From positions 1-64,000 of the forward strand of contig JAITSV010000038.1 of the NCBI GenBank assembly GCA_031287575.1: a stretch of DNA of 64,000 nt, written 5' to 3'. Origin of the DNA: Desulfovibrio sp. (GTDB taxonomy: Bacteria > Desulfobacterota > Desulfovibrionia > Desulfovibrionales > Desulfovibrionaceae). Positions 1 to 7,974 of this stretch are shown piece after piece (the first letter of the stretch is position 1; each line of letters opens with the position of its first letter). The notes under the pieces are model-generated. The model worked only from the letters and a program-made list of their open reading frames with translations, searched no databases and was not told the origin of the DNA. The position numbers and the translations under genes are program-made.

Positions 1-1
1 C

Positions 2-1792
2 CCCCCGCCCACCCCCCGGCGTGACGCCGCCGCGCTGTACGCCGCCCTTGCCGCGGACGCCGCCCGGCGCGGCCCCGCCGCCCTGGCCGCCATGCGGGCG
101 GCACTGGGCCGCCGCGACCTGTTCTACCTGCTCACCCGGCTCATGGGCCGGGCCGACATGGACCGCGACTGGCTGTTCGAACGCTGCCGCGAGGTGCAGG
201 CCGCGCCCGACGGCCACCTGGACCTGTGGGCGCGCGAACACTACAAGTCCACCATCATCACCTTCGGCCAGACCGTGCGCGACATCCTGAACGACCCGGA
301 AATCACGGTGGGCATCTTTTCCCACTCGCGCCCGGTGGCCAAGGACTTCCTGGGCCAGATCAAGCACGAGTTCGAGCACAACGACCTGCTGAAGCGCCTG
401 TACCCCGACGTGCTGTGGGCCGCGCCCCGGCGGCAGGCCCCGGTGTGGTCGCTGGACAAGGGCATCGTGGTGCGCCGCCGGGGCAACCCGAAAGAGGCCA
501 CCGTGGAGGCCTGGGGGCTGGTGGACGGCCAGCCCACGGGCAAGCACTTTCGTCTGCTGGTCTATGACGACGTGGTGACCCGCGAATCGGTGACCACCCC
601 GGAAATGATCGCCAAGGTCACGGAATGCTGGGCGCTGTCGCTCAATCTGGGCGCCAGTGGGGCCGCCAGCGGGATGACCAACGGGAACGGTGGCGGAAAC
701 AGTGGCGGGGAAACCGGCGAAAAGAACGGCGCCAAGGCCCGCGCGGACGACGCCGACCCGTCCGACAACGCCCTCGTCCCCGCCCCCACGGACGCGGGCA
801 ATGCCCCGTCCGCAAGCGGTGCGGGCCGCCGCCGCTACATCGGCACCCGCTACCACTTCAACGACACCTGGCGCACCATCCTGGAACGGGGGGCGGCAAC
901 GCCGCGCATCCACCCCGCCACGGCCACCGGCGCGCCCGACGGCACCCCGGTGCTGCTCTCCACGGCGGCGCTGGCCGAAAAGCGCCGCCAGATGGGGCCG
1001 TACGTGTTCGGCTGCCAGATGCTGCTGAACCCCGCCGCCGACACGGCGCAAGGATTTCGCGCCGAATGGCTGCGCCGTTACGCATCCGCTGCCAGCAACG
1101 GTGCCAGCCACGCGGGGCCGCACATTTCGGCGGACCGCGCGTCCCCCCTGGCACGCTGGGGCCACTGCAACCGCTACCTGCTGGTGGACCCGGCGGGCGA
1201 GCGCAAGAAGGGCAGCGACTACACGGTAATGCTGGTGGTGGGGCTGGCCCCGGACGGCAACCGCTACCTGCTGGACGGGGTGCGCGACCGGCTGAACCTT
1301 ACGGGCCGGGCCGCCGCGCTGTTCCGCCTGCACCGGACGTGGCGACCGTTGGCCACGGGCTACGAAAAATACGGCATGCAGGCCGACATCGAGCACGTGC
1401 GCACCGAGCAGGAACGCCGCAACTACCGCTTCGACATCACCCCGCTGGGCGGCCCCATGCCCAAGAAGGACCGCATCCGCAGGCTGGTGCCGGAATTCGA
1501 GCAGGGCCGCATGCTGCTGCCCCACCGCCTGCCCTTCATGGACGCCGAGGGCAAGCGGCGCGACCTGGCGCGGGAATTCGTGGACGAGGAGTACCTGGCC
1601 TTTCCCGTGTCGCGGCACGACGACATGCTGGACTGCCTGGCCCGCATCCTTGACCCGGATCTGGGCGCGGAATTCCCGGACCCGGATTCCGGCGGGTCCG
1701 GCCACGCGGGATACGGCGCGGATTTCGGCGGCCATGGCCGCGCGGGCGACACCGGCGACACCGGAAATATGGAGTATCCCTTGTATGGCTAG
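2..1792 (+). CDS. phage terminase large subunit (5' partial)
   Basis: Packaging ATPase/nuclease that cuts and translocates phage DNA into the prohead. Numbered from the ATG at 92, the Walker A-like stretch is AREHYKST (about residues 46-53) and the Walker B-like stretch is LLVYDDVV (about 154-161). The C-terminal half has an RNase H-like nuclease start (LLVDPAGERKKGSDYTVM) and later HDDMLDCL. A Gly/Ala/Asn/Asp-rich insertion at about residues 188-245 separates the ATPase core from a conserved IGTRYHFNDTW segment. The frame is open and protein-like from base 2, so the true start probably lies outside the window; ATG 92 is an internal candidate. No portal gene follows, which suggests a remnant or module edge. 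Confidence 0.8.
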   Translation, partial: PPPTPRRDAAALYAALAADAARRGPAALAAMRAALGRRDLFYLLTRLMGRADMDRDWLFERCREVQAAPDGHLDLWAREHYKSTIITFGQTVRDILNDPEITVGIFSHSRPVAKDFLGQIKHEFEHNDLLKRLYPDVLWAAPRRQAPVWSLDKGIVVRRRGNPKEATVEAWGLVDGQPTGKHFRLLVYDDVVTRESVTTPEMIAKVTECWALSLNLGASGAASGMTNGNGGGNSGGETGEKNGAKARADDADPSDNALVPAPTDAGNAPSASGAGRRRYIGTRYHFNDTWRTILERGAATPRIHPATATGAPDGTPVLLSTAALAEKRRQMGPYVFGCQMLLNPAADTAQGFRAEWLRRYASAASNGASHAGPHISADRASPLARWGHCNRYLLVDPAGERKKGSDYTVMLVVGLAPDGNRYLLDGVRDRLNLTGRAAALFRLHRTWRPLATGYEKYGMQADIEHVRTEQERRNYRFDITPLGGPMPKKDRIRRLVPEFEQGRMLLPHRLPFMDAEGKRRDLAREFVDEEYLAFPVSRHDDMLDCLARILDPDLGAEFPDPDSGGSGHAGYGADFGGHGRAGDTGDTGNMEYPLYG

Positions 1793-2414
1793 CGCGGCCC
1801 GCCCCCATCCGGCGCCGTCGGCACCGCCCCCGCTGGTGCTGCGCTCGCGCCACCCGTTCCACCCGGTCCCGGTCACCGACGCGGAACTGGACCGGGTATG
1901 GAGCGCCCTGTGCGATGACGGGCTGGTCCCGGTGGTGTTCCACGACGGCGGCGTGCGTTGCCCCGCCGACCTGCGCGCGCTGCTGGCCCCGCACCGGGCG
2001 TGGTGCTATCTGGTGCAGGCGGCGGGCACCCCGCTGGCCCTGTGCTGGCTGGACGGCTTTTGCGGCCGCGCGGCGCGCATCCACTTCTGCGTGCTGCGGG
2101 CCGGTCTGCCCCGCGCGGAAGAAATCGGGCGCATGGTGGTGCGCTTTCTGCTCCGCGCGCGGGCCCCCGTGCCGGCTCCCGCTCCGAACGGACGCCCGAC
2201 GCCGCATCTGCTGGACACCCTGGTGGGCCTTACCCCCGCGCCCTACCGCCACGCCCTCGGGTTCGTCACCCGGCTGGGCTTCCGCCGCGCGGCGGTGATC
2301 CCCGGCGGGGCGGTGCTGGCGCGATCCACGGGCACCCGCATATGCGACGCGGTGCTCACCCTGTGCACCCGCTCCGATCTGCCAGACTGCCCCGATCTGC
2401 CAGACTGTCACTGA
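1785..2414 (+). CDS. putative phage-linked GNAT-like acetyltransferase (uncertain)
   Basis: A 209-residue protein starting at the ATG that overlaps the terminase stop (ATGGCTAG), with GGAG 10 bases upstream. The overlap indicates translational coupling to the terminase. The body alternates strands and helices around LCWLDGFCGRAARIHFCVLRAG and ends with PYRHALGFVTRLGFRRAAVIPGG. This is reminiscent of the small acetyltransferase-like proteins encoded beside phage terminases, but no acetyl-CoA P-loop is clear. The last residues DLPDCPDLPDC come from a 17-18 base direct duplication. The family call is an inference; reality of the gene is well supported by overlap and RBS. Confidence 0.55.
   Translation: MASAARPHPAPSAPPPLVLRSRHPFHPVPVTDAELDRVWSALCDDGLVPVVFHDGGVRCPADLRALLAPHRAWCYLVQAAGTPLALCWLDGFCGRAARIHFCVLRAGLPRAEEIGRMVVRFLLRARAPVPAPAPNGRPTPHLLDTLVGLTPAPYRHALGFVTRLGFRRAAVIPGGAVLARSTGTRICDAVLTLCTRSDLPDCPDLPDCH
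2380..2411 (+). repeat. short direct repeat at the gene end
   Basis: Two adjacent copies of CCGATCTGCCAGACTG lie in frame at the end of the acetyltransferase-like gene and encode DLPDC twice. It is one of several in-frame short tandem repeats in the window. Confidence 0.7.
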
Positions 2415-2486
2415 CGTGGCCGACGGCCGCAACCCGGCTGGCCCCGGAATTCTTTCGGCCAACGCAACCGGAAACACACGTGAAAA

Positions 2487-2513
2487 GGGCCGGAGCGCGC
2501 TGCGTTCCGGCCC
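2487..2513 (-). terminator. intrinsic terminator of the DUF3298 gene
   Basis: An 8-bp stem (GGGCCGGA/TCCGGCCC) is followed on the minus strand by TTTT. It sits between two convergent genes, 24 bases past the minus-strand stop. Confidence 0.7.
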
Positions 2514-2536
2514 TTCGGCATCGTTCCTTCTTCCCC

Positions 2537-3349
2537 CTAGCGGGTGACGCCCCACAACTCCAGTCGCGGCCCGGCGTCGATCAATATCCCCAGCGGCACA
2601 TCCACCAGTTGCGGTCCGGCCGACCACGGCGCCACCTGATACGGCGGAAAATGCACCCGCACCCCTTCCGGCGTCAGCGCGAGGCTGGCGTAGTTGTCCG
2701 CGTCGGGGCTGGTGCCGCTGCGCAGCATGTCCTCGGCCCGGTCGCCGCCCAGGGTTTCGGCCAACGCGTCGTAACTGTACGAGGCCAGCAGGGCCAGCGC
2801 GCCCTCGGTATCCGCGAAGATGTCCTCCGGCGCCAGGCGCGCGCCGGCAGCCATGTCGTAACTCAGGGTGATGATGTCCAGGTTGCCGTGGGCGCCGCCG
2901 GTGTAGGTCCAGATGCTGAAGGTGACCGTGGCCGCGCGGGCCGAGGCGCGGGTCACCTCGTAGGTCACCTTCAATTCGTTGATGAAATGGTGGGTGTTGG
3001 GGTCCGGCGCACCGTTCACCGGCTCGGCCCCGGTTCCGGGCTCGGCCAGCCCCTGCCGGAACGCGGCCACGACGTGCGCGGCCCAGCGGGCCAGGTCGTC
3101 GTCCACGGCGGCCTGCCCCAGGCGCGGATAGCGCACGTCGATGTCGAAATCGTCCTCGCGCAGGGTGATGGAGGCCTCGTCGCCGCGCGGCGTGCCGGGC
3201 TCGGCGGCCCGCACCGGCACGGCCCACAGCGCCGCCGCCATGAACATCGCCCCCGCAAGCATGGCCGTCACGAACGCGCCTGCCCTGGACGCACCCACGA
3301 GGGTGGTGCGTCCTCCCCCAGCCGCAGCACATGGTTTGCCGTCATTCAT
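2537..3349 (-). CDS. DUF3298/RsiV-like exported protein
   Basis: A 270-residue protein with an N-terminal membrane segment at about residues 26-49 ending in VRAA, consistent with a signal peptide or anchor. The body fits the DUF4163/DUF3298 (RsiV/PdaC C-terminal) fold: a strand region (ITLREDDFDIDVRYPRLG), a helix, then the signature WTYTGGAHGN, where the Tyr-Thr-Gly-Gly-Ala-His-Gly box is typical of DUF3298. It ends with the usual LTPEGVRVHFPPYQVAPWSAGP segment. The family role is unclear; relatives are anti-sigma factors that bind lysozyme or extracytoplasmic proteins. A terminator lies just past the stop. The start is the ATG that gives a complete signal segment. Confidence 0.75.
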   Translation of the reverse strand: MNDGKPCAAAGGGRTTLVGASRAGAFVTAMLAGAMFMAAALWAVPVRAAEPGTPRGDEASITLREDDFDIDVRYPRLGQAAVDDDLARWAAHVVAAFRQGLAEPGTGAEPVNGAPDPNTHHFINELKVTYEVTRASARAATVTFSIWTYTGGAHGNLDIITLSYDMAAGARLAPEDIFADTEGALALLASYSYDALAETLGGDRAEDMLRSGTSPDADNYASLALTPEGVRVHFPPYQVAPWSAGPQLVDVPLGILIDAGPRLELWGVTR

Positions 3350-3446
3350 GGCCCGTCTCTATCACGAGCGGCCCGCCGCGCCAAGGGCGCGACGGGCCGC
3401 GAAGGATCACGTCATGTCGATATTCGCGCCGCCAGCGGCGCGCACG

Positions 3447-4673
3447 CTACACGCGAAAGCCGTAGCGCAGGTCCAGCAGGCTGCGCGGCCGCAGCAGCAG
3501 CATGCCGCCCGCCAGCACCACGTACACCAGGCTGAACCAGATGTGCAGCCGGTCGGGAATGTGCGGCAGGCCCATGGCCGCCTCCACCGGTGCCTGGATG
3601 AACGGCGAGATGAACTGCACCAGGAACAGGCCGAACAGCACCAGCGCCCCGCGCATGCCGATGCGCATGCGCAGCAGCAGGCAGATGGCGAACAGCGACT
3701 GCGCCGCCGTCAGCAATATCTCGTTCATCTGGTGCGAATCCATGGGGATGGGCGGATGCACCGAGCCGGAAGAAGCCGCGTACACGCCGGGAATCATGCC
3801 CACCAGCAGGGTCCACTGGTTCAGCTTGGACGAGATCAGGCTGCCCAGCGCGATGCTGGCATGGCCGCGCATGGCGAACATCAGCGACACGATGAACTCG
3901 GGCGCCTCGGAGGCGATGGGGGCAAGCCACTGCACCAGCAGGAATTCGTTGATGCCGAGCACCTTGCCGGAGGCCACCAGGCTTTCGCTGAACAGTTCCG
4001 CGTCGGCCAGGATGACCACGGCGGCGAACAGGAACAGCGACAGGGTGGCGATGCGGCGGTGCCCCTTGGGCAGCCTGGCCAGCACCTCCGCCGGGCCTTC
4101 CGCCTCGAACTCGGTGCAGGGCCTGCGCGAAACCAGCCAGATGTACCATGCGTACAGCGAAATCAGCACCACGCCGTCGTACCACGCCAGCGAGCCCTTG
4201 ATGGGAATGACGAACGCGTACGCCGTGGCCATGGCCAGGAACACCAGATCCGTGCGGCGTTCGCTTTCCACCACCACCGCGCTGCGAAAACGCATCCAGC
4301 ACACCAGCACGATGGCGCTCCAGCCCACGCCGATGAGCAGGCGGTTGGCCCCGGTCATATTGGCGATGGCGTAGTGGGCGTAGTCGCTTTCCGGGTGCTG
4401 TCCGGCCATCCAGGTGAAATACATGTCCACGGCATACTCGGGCAGCACGGCGATGAGCGCCACCACCGCCAGGGCCAGCGTCTGGGGAATGTCCAGCTGC
4501 GCCACTTCGCAGGCCCACATCAGCATGAACGATGCAGCCAGGATGGCCCCGCCGGTCAGACCGGCCATGACCAGGGGGCTGATCTCGGGGTGCAGGGCGC
4601 GCATGGCAAGGCCCGGCAACGTGGCCAGCACGGCCAGCAAGAAGGGGTACCAGTCACGGAACGCATGATTCAC
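3447..4673 (-). CDS. CaCA-family sodium/calcium-type cation exchanger, probable manganese exporter
   Basis: Integral inner-membrane exchanger with two inverted repeats. Repeat 1 carries LPEYAVDMYFTW and ANMTGANRLLIGVGWS; repeat 2 carries SEAPEFIVSLMF and LGSLISSKLNQWTLLVGMIPG. These are the alpha-repeat acidic/Asn motifs of the CaCA superfamily. About ten to eleven membrane helices fill 408 residues. I chose the GTG at 4673 because GAGAGG lies six bases upstream; the in-frame TTG at 4679 abuts that RBS. The gene lies behind a yybP-ykoY riboswitch and dedicated promoter. That riboswitch class senses Mn2+, so Mn2+ efflux is the inferred substrate rather than Ca2+. Confidence 0.85.
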   Translation of the reverse strand: MNHAFRDWYPFLLAVLATLPGLAMRALHPEISPLVMAGLTGGAILAASFMLMWACEVAQLDIPQTLALAVVALIAVLPEYAVDMYFTWMAGQHPESDYAHYAIANMTGANRLLIGVGWSAIVLVCWMRFRSAVVVESERRTDLVFLAMATAYAFVIPIKGSLAWYDGVVLISLYAWYIWLVSRRPCTEFEAEGPAEVLARLPKGHRRIATLSLFLFAAVVILADAELFSESLVASGKVLGINEFLLVQWLAPIASEAPEFIVSLMFAMRGHASIALGSLISSKLNQWTLLVGMIPGVYAASSGSVHPPIPMDSHQMNEILLTAAQSLFAICLLLRMRIGMRGALVLFGLFLVQFISPFIQAPVEAAMGLPHIPDRLHIWFSLVYVVLAGGMLLLRPRSLLDLRYGFRV

Positions 4674-4730
4674 GGACAACCTCTCGATATTATTAAATAA
4701 TTAATACATCGCCAGAGGCCCAAAAGAAAA

Positions 4731-4768
4731 GGCGAGACCTCCGGCATTCCTGCCGTGAAGGTCTCGCC
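4731..4768 (-). terminator. riboswitch expression-platform terminator
   Basis: On the minus strand GGCGAGACCT pairs with AGGTCTCGCC across an inner CGG/CCG helix and is followed by TTTTCTTTT. Its 5' strand overlaps the conserved 3' strand of the aptamer (GAGACCTT), so aptamer and terminator helices exclude each other. This predicts an ON switch when Mn2+ is bound. Confidence 0.8.
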
Positions 4769-4858
4769 AATTGGTCCGGTTTGCGGGTCCGTCCCAACGG
4801 CAACGCCAGGCGCGTGCGCCATGCTGTTGACGTTGCCCTTGCTGGCTACTCCCCTTGC
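4757..4858 (-). promoter_or_regulatory. yybP-ykoY manganese riboswitch aptamer
   Basis: Read on the minus strand the leader begins GCAAGGGGAGTAGCC, the hallmark 5' box of the yybP-ykoY family. A long GC-rich helix follows (GGGCAACG with CGTTGCC), then a GTCAACA box, and the closing 3' box GGCGAGACCTTC. AAGG and CCTT close helix P1. The family is established as a Mn2+ sensor. Here it sits between a good promoter and a CaCA exchanger, with a terminator competing for the P1 strand. The class call rests on consensus motifs recalled by eye, not on a covariance search. Confidence 0.82.
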
Positions 4859-4866
4859 TGTGTGAC

Positions 4867-4895
4867 TAAATAGTCTGCCCTGCCCGGTACGTCAA
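4867..4895 (-). promoter_or_regulatory. sigma-70-type promoter of the riboswitch transcript
   Basis: The minus strand reads TTGACG, 17 bases, then TATTTA. Transcription would start near 4860, directly at the 5' edge of the riboswitch. Confidence 0.65.
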
Positions 4896-5031
4896 GCGGG
4901 GAGCGGCGCGCCCGCCATCCCCTTTACAGCGCGGCGCGCCGGGCCTATGTCTGGCGCCGAACCCGTTCGACACGTTACGCCACACCAGCAATCCGGCGCG
5001 CCGGGCCACCGCCGCGCCACGGAGTTTCGCC

Positions 5032-5340
5032 ATGCATGTTCATGTTCCCAGCGGTGTTTGCAGCAAGCAGATCCAGTTCGACGTGCGCGACGGCATGCTG
5101 CGCGACGTGCGCTTTGCCGGGGGCTGCCCCGGCAACCTCGAAGCCCTTGGCCGCCTGCTCGACGGCATGCCGGTGCAGGACGCCATCGACAAGCTGGCTG
5201 GCATCACCTGCGGCAACAAGCCCACTTCCTGTCCCGACCAGTTGGCCAAGGCCCTGTCCGACCTGCGCGAAGGCCGCCCCCTCGCCGCACCGGCTCAGGC
5301 CGTGGGGTTTGGCCTGAAGCCGCTGACCCCCTTCGGCTAG
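5032..5340 (+). CDS. TSCPD domain protein (TIGR03905-like)
   Basis: A 102-residue protein with the signature TSCPDQLAKAL near residues 66-76 and an upstream ITCGNKP cysteine. The same TSCPD module occurs at the C-terminus of B12-dependent ribonucleotide reductases and as small stand-alone proteins. Conserved cysteines (C10, C32, C59 region and TSC) suggest metal or redox chemistry, but no reaction is established for the stand-alone form. The start is the ATG with GGAG eight bases upstream. It stands alone, divergent from the exchanger transcript, and precedes the DsrE selenoprotein gene. Confidence 0.75.
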   Translation: MHVHVPSGVCSKQIQFDVRDGMLRDVRFAGGCPGNLEALGRLLDGMPVQDAIDKLAGITCGNKPTSCPDQLAKALSDLREGRPLAAPAQAVGFGLKPLTPFG

Positions 5341-5543
5341 ATGGGCACGACGGCCCGGACGGTGCCCCCAACCCACCGCTGCCCGACCACGCTCACAGCG
5401 TCACCACGGCACCCCGTTCACGGCGCGGCACCACCGCGCCGTGGTCGTTTCCGCCGTCCGCCTTCACATTCCACGGCTTGCATCCCGTCCAGGCACCGCT
5501 TACGATAGATTTTATCTATCAATAAAACAGCGGAGCATTTGAA

Positions 5544-5864
5544 ATGCAAATACTGATCATCCTTTCCAGCGCGGACCCGGAAATCCGCTGGAACACCTTC
5601 CGCTTCGGCAACTTCCTGCTCGAAAAGGGCGAGGACGTGACCATCTTCCTCAACGGCCCGGCCGCGGACTACGCGGCGGGCGACGGCCCCTCGTTCCCCA
5701 TCCGCGACCAGGCCCGGCTGTTCTCCCTCAGCGAGGGCGTGCTGGCCGCCTGAGGCAAGTGCCAGGACATCCACGGCGTGGATGCTGACGACACGGTGGC
5801 CCGAGGCAACCAGCAATTCCTGTACGACGAGATGCTGAAGGCGGACAGGGTGCTGAACTTCTGA
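5544..5864 (+). CDS. DsrE-family protein with in-frame UGA, probable selenoprotein
   Basis: Read through one TGA (5751-5753) the frame encodes 106 residues that match a complete small DsrE-family protein: the N-terminal strand MQILIILSSADPEIRWNTFR, the helix FGNFLLEKGEDV, strand VTIFLNG, and the C-terminal KADRVLNF. The TGA falls at residue 70, where homologues have the Cys of a CGxC motif, giving Sec-Gly-Lys-Cys. A hairpin starts ten bases after the UGA (5763-5787). DsrE-like selenoproteins are known in deltaproteobacteria. Family members handle sulfur transfer or redox; the substrate here is unknown. The RBS GGAG lies nine bases before the ATG. Conventional gene calling would truncate it at 69 residues. 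Confidence 0.82.
5763..5787 (+). promoter_or_regulatory. candidate bacterial SECIS hairpin
   Basis: CATCCAC pairs perfectly with GTGGATG across a GGC loop, and an outer CAG/CTG helix is separated by a two-base GA bulge. The apical loop begins 22 bases after the UGA, within the distance used by SelB-dependent SECIS elements. Confidence 0.6.
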
Positions 5865-6102
5865 TGCCGGCAACAGACCGGGGCAACCCGGTCGAAAAGC
5901 CTTCTTGCTCCGCCCCGCCTGCCGCCCGTCACGGGCCGGAGCGGGGCGGCACCGCGTTGCACGGGAGGTGCCGCGCGCGGCTGCACTGCGTCCGGCCTCC
6001 GAGCCCCCCCGTCCGGCCCCGCAAATGCCCGTTGACAGTCGCACGGGGCGGTCATAAGACGCGGGTGCGACCGCGCCACGCGGTCATAATCCGGAGGATT
6101 CC

Positions 6103-7017
6103 ATGCCCGTCCGCACCCCGGCCCGGCCCGCCAATCGTACCCACAGGCGCGCAGGCACCGCCACACCGCGCCGTTTCCGCGCCCCGTCCCCTCTTTCGGG
6201 ACTATCGGGCCTGCCGGGCGCAACCGCTCTGCCCTGCCAGATGGCCCCCCTCCTGCTTGCCATGTCGTTGGTCCTGTCGCTGGTCATGTCCCTGGCCGCC
6301 TGCGCGCCGCGCATCACCGACGACGGCGCCCAGCCCTACGCCAGCCCCCAGCCGGAACGCATCTACCCCGGCCCCGTGCCGGTGCAGGTGCTGGACCGCT
6401 TTCTGCTGGCGTCCTTCGCCCAGCGACACCCCGACGCCGCCCAGCGCGCGGGGCTGGTGGTGCTGCCCGATGGCCGGGCCGAGCCTTCCGGCGACATCCT
6501 GCCGCAGGACTACCAGCCGGAATCGTGCGGTCTGGAACTGGCCCTGCGCCTGAACCTGCGCTCGTTCCCGTCGCTGCTGCCGGGCTTCACCGACGATTCG
6601 CGGCGCACCTTCGCCTCGCCCAGGCAGTGGACCGTCAGCGCGCTGGACCGCACCACGCTCAACGTCCATTCGCCCGACCTGATGAACACGCTGGTGGTCT
6701 TCGCCACCCTGGACTGGAACGGCAACGGCGTACGCGACTGGCTGGTGCTGCTCACCCAGAAGACCCCGCACGACGAGGGCTTCTACCTGGGCTACTGGCT
6801 GGTGGTGGAAGATCCCGCCCCCAAGGGGCTGTTGCAGGCCCGGCTGCTATCGCTGGACGAATACCGGGGCATCGGCCAGCCGGTGGTCCGTACCGGCGAA
6901 GAAGCGCGCGTCTTCCTGGACAAGATGCTGCGCGAACAGATCCTGCCCGCCTCGCAGGAGGCGGCGCGCAAGGCCGCCGACGAGGCCGCCATCAAGGCCA
7001 TCCTGAAGAAGCCGTAA
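6103..7017 (+). CDS. lipoprotein with DWNGNG motif
   Basis: A 304-residue protein starting at an ATG with GGAGG seven bases upstream. A long Arg-rich N-region precedes a hydrophobic stretch (LLLAMSLVLSLVMSLAAC) whose LAAC is a lipobox, predicting lipidation at Cys66. The unusually long N-region could mean a later start (ATG at 6241 or 6262). The mature part contains VVFATLDWNGNGVRDWLVLLT, an Asp-rich loop like those of FG-GAP/EF-hand repeats. The C-terminus is charged and helical. The next gene encodes a clear paralogue, so the two probably form one operon in the cell envelope. Function unknown. Confidence 0.7.
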   Translation: MPVRTPARPANRTHRRAGTATPRRFRAPSPLSGLSGLPGATALPCQMAPLLLAMSLVLSLVMSLAACAPRITDDGAQPYASPQPERIYPGPVPVQVLDRFLLASFAQRHPDAAQRAGLVVLPDGRAEPSGDILPQDYQPESCGLELALRLNLRSFPSLLPGFTDDSRRTFASPRQWTVSALDRTTLNVHSPDLMNTLVVFATLDWNGNGVRDWLVLLTQKTPHDEGFYLGYWLVVEDPAPKGLLQARLLSLDEYRGIGQPVVRTGEEARVFLDKMLREQILPASQEAARKAADEAAIKAILKKP

Positions 7018-7091
7018 CCGTCCCACCCCCCAACATTCCACGTCGCACGCCGCGCCGCACACCCCAAAACGCCCGCCGGGCATCACCCGCC

Positions 7092-7886
7092 ATGCACAGC
7101 ATCCGCCCCCGTACCGCCCAGCATTCCGCCGCCGCGCGCGGCCTTGCCGTCCTTGTTCCGCTGCTGCTGTTGCTGGCCCTGGCCTCCGGCTGCGCCCTGC
7201 AACAGGTGGAGGTGGTGCGGCCCGACATGTTCCGCAACTACGCCGTCTACCTGCGCGACGAGATGGTGCGCCGCAACATCCTGGACGCCGAGGGCAACTA
7301 CATGGAGGCGGCCATCCGCGACAACCGCGAATACCGCCCCGCCTCGTACGGCGAGGAACTGTACCGCCGCCTGTCCACGCGCTTTCGCTCGGCAGAGGCG
7401 CGCAACGGCCTTGCGGGCGAAACATTCGCGGATTCCGCTGCGCCGGACGACAACGTACGCATCGGCAAGGTGGGCTTTGCCCTGGGCCAGGGCATGGACG
7501 TGATTTCCGTGTCGCTCACGGCCATCACCGACTGGAACGGCGACGGCGTGAACGACTGGCTGGTGACCTGCACGGTTACCCCGCTGTTCGGCACCGGCCC
7601 GCGCGAATATTACCTGGCCGTGGAAAACGTGGCCCCCACGGGCGTGCTGAAGCCCACCCTGCTGGCCATCCGCGACTGCGCCAACAACGAATGCACCCTG
7701 CTGGTGGGCAAGGCCCGCAGCAAGGTGCTGGGCTTCGACCCGGACCGCAGCACCGACAAGGCGCCCGCCAACTTCGTGGAATCGCAGCCGGGCCAGCAGA
7801 TCGTGGTGCCGCCGAACACCCCGGCCCCGGCGGGCGCGCCCGGCGCTGGCGGCCCGCGCGTGCAGGAGCATTCGCTGTCGAACTAG
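7092..7886 (+). CDS. lipoprotein, paralogue of the preceding gene
   Basis: 264 residues with a classical lipoprotein signal: basic start, LAVLVPLLLLLALASGC, lipidation expected at Cys34. Like its neighbour it carries the loop AITDWNGDGVNDWLVTCTV, followed by YYLAVENVAPTGVLKPTLLAI, which aligns with YWLVVEDPAPKGLLQARLL in the upstream protein. The shared core shows the two arose by duplication. It lies 74 bases after the first gene with no terminator between. The RBS is weak, so translation may depend on the upstream gene. The C-terminus is Pro/Ala/Gly-rich. Function unknown; an envelope calcium-binding role is only a guess from the Asp loop. Confidence 0.72.
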   Translation: MHSIRPRTAQHSAAARGLAVLVPLLLLLALASGCALQQVEVVRPDMFRNYAVYLRDEMVRRNILDAEGNYMEAAIRDNREYRPASYGEELYRRLSTRFRSAEARNGLAGETFADSAAPDDNVRIGKVGFALGQGMDVISVSLTAITDWNGDGVNDWLVTCTVTPLFGTGPREYYLAVENVAPTGVLKPTLLAIRDCANNECTLLVGKARSKVLGFDPDRSTDKAPANFVESQPGQQIVVPPNTPAPAGAPGAGGPRVQEHSLSN

Positions 7887-7974
7887 AAATCTGTGGGCAC
7901 CTGACCGGCTGCAAGGCTCAGGGACTCCGTCGCAAAAAGCAGCCCACTGAGTGTCTTCCGCAAGCGCACGACAG

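Noticed and set aside
1536..3332. Long minus-strand frame of about 600 codons across the terminase end and DUF3298 gene
   Set aside because: It is antisense to well-supported genes, Arg/Gly-rich and without domains; high GC opens such shadow frames.
5544..5753. DsrE gene as a truncated 69-residue protein or pseudogene
   Set aside because: Family-like sequence continues in frame after the UGA to a normal stop and the UGA replaces the conserved Cys; read-through as Sec explains it better.
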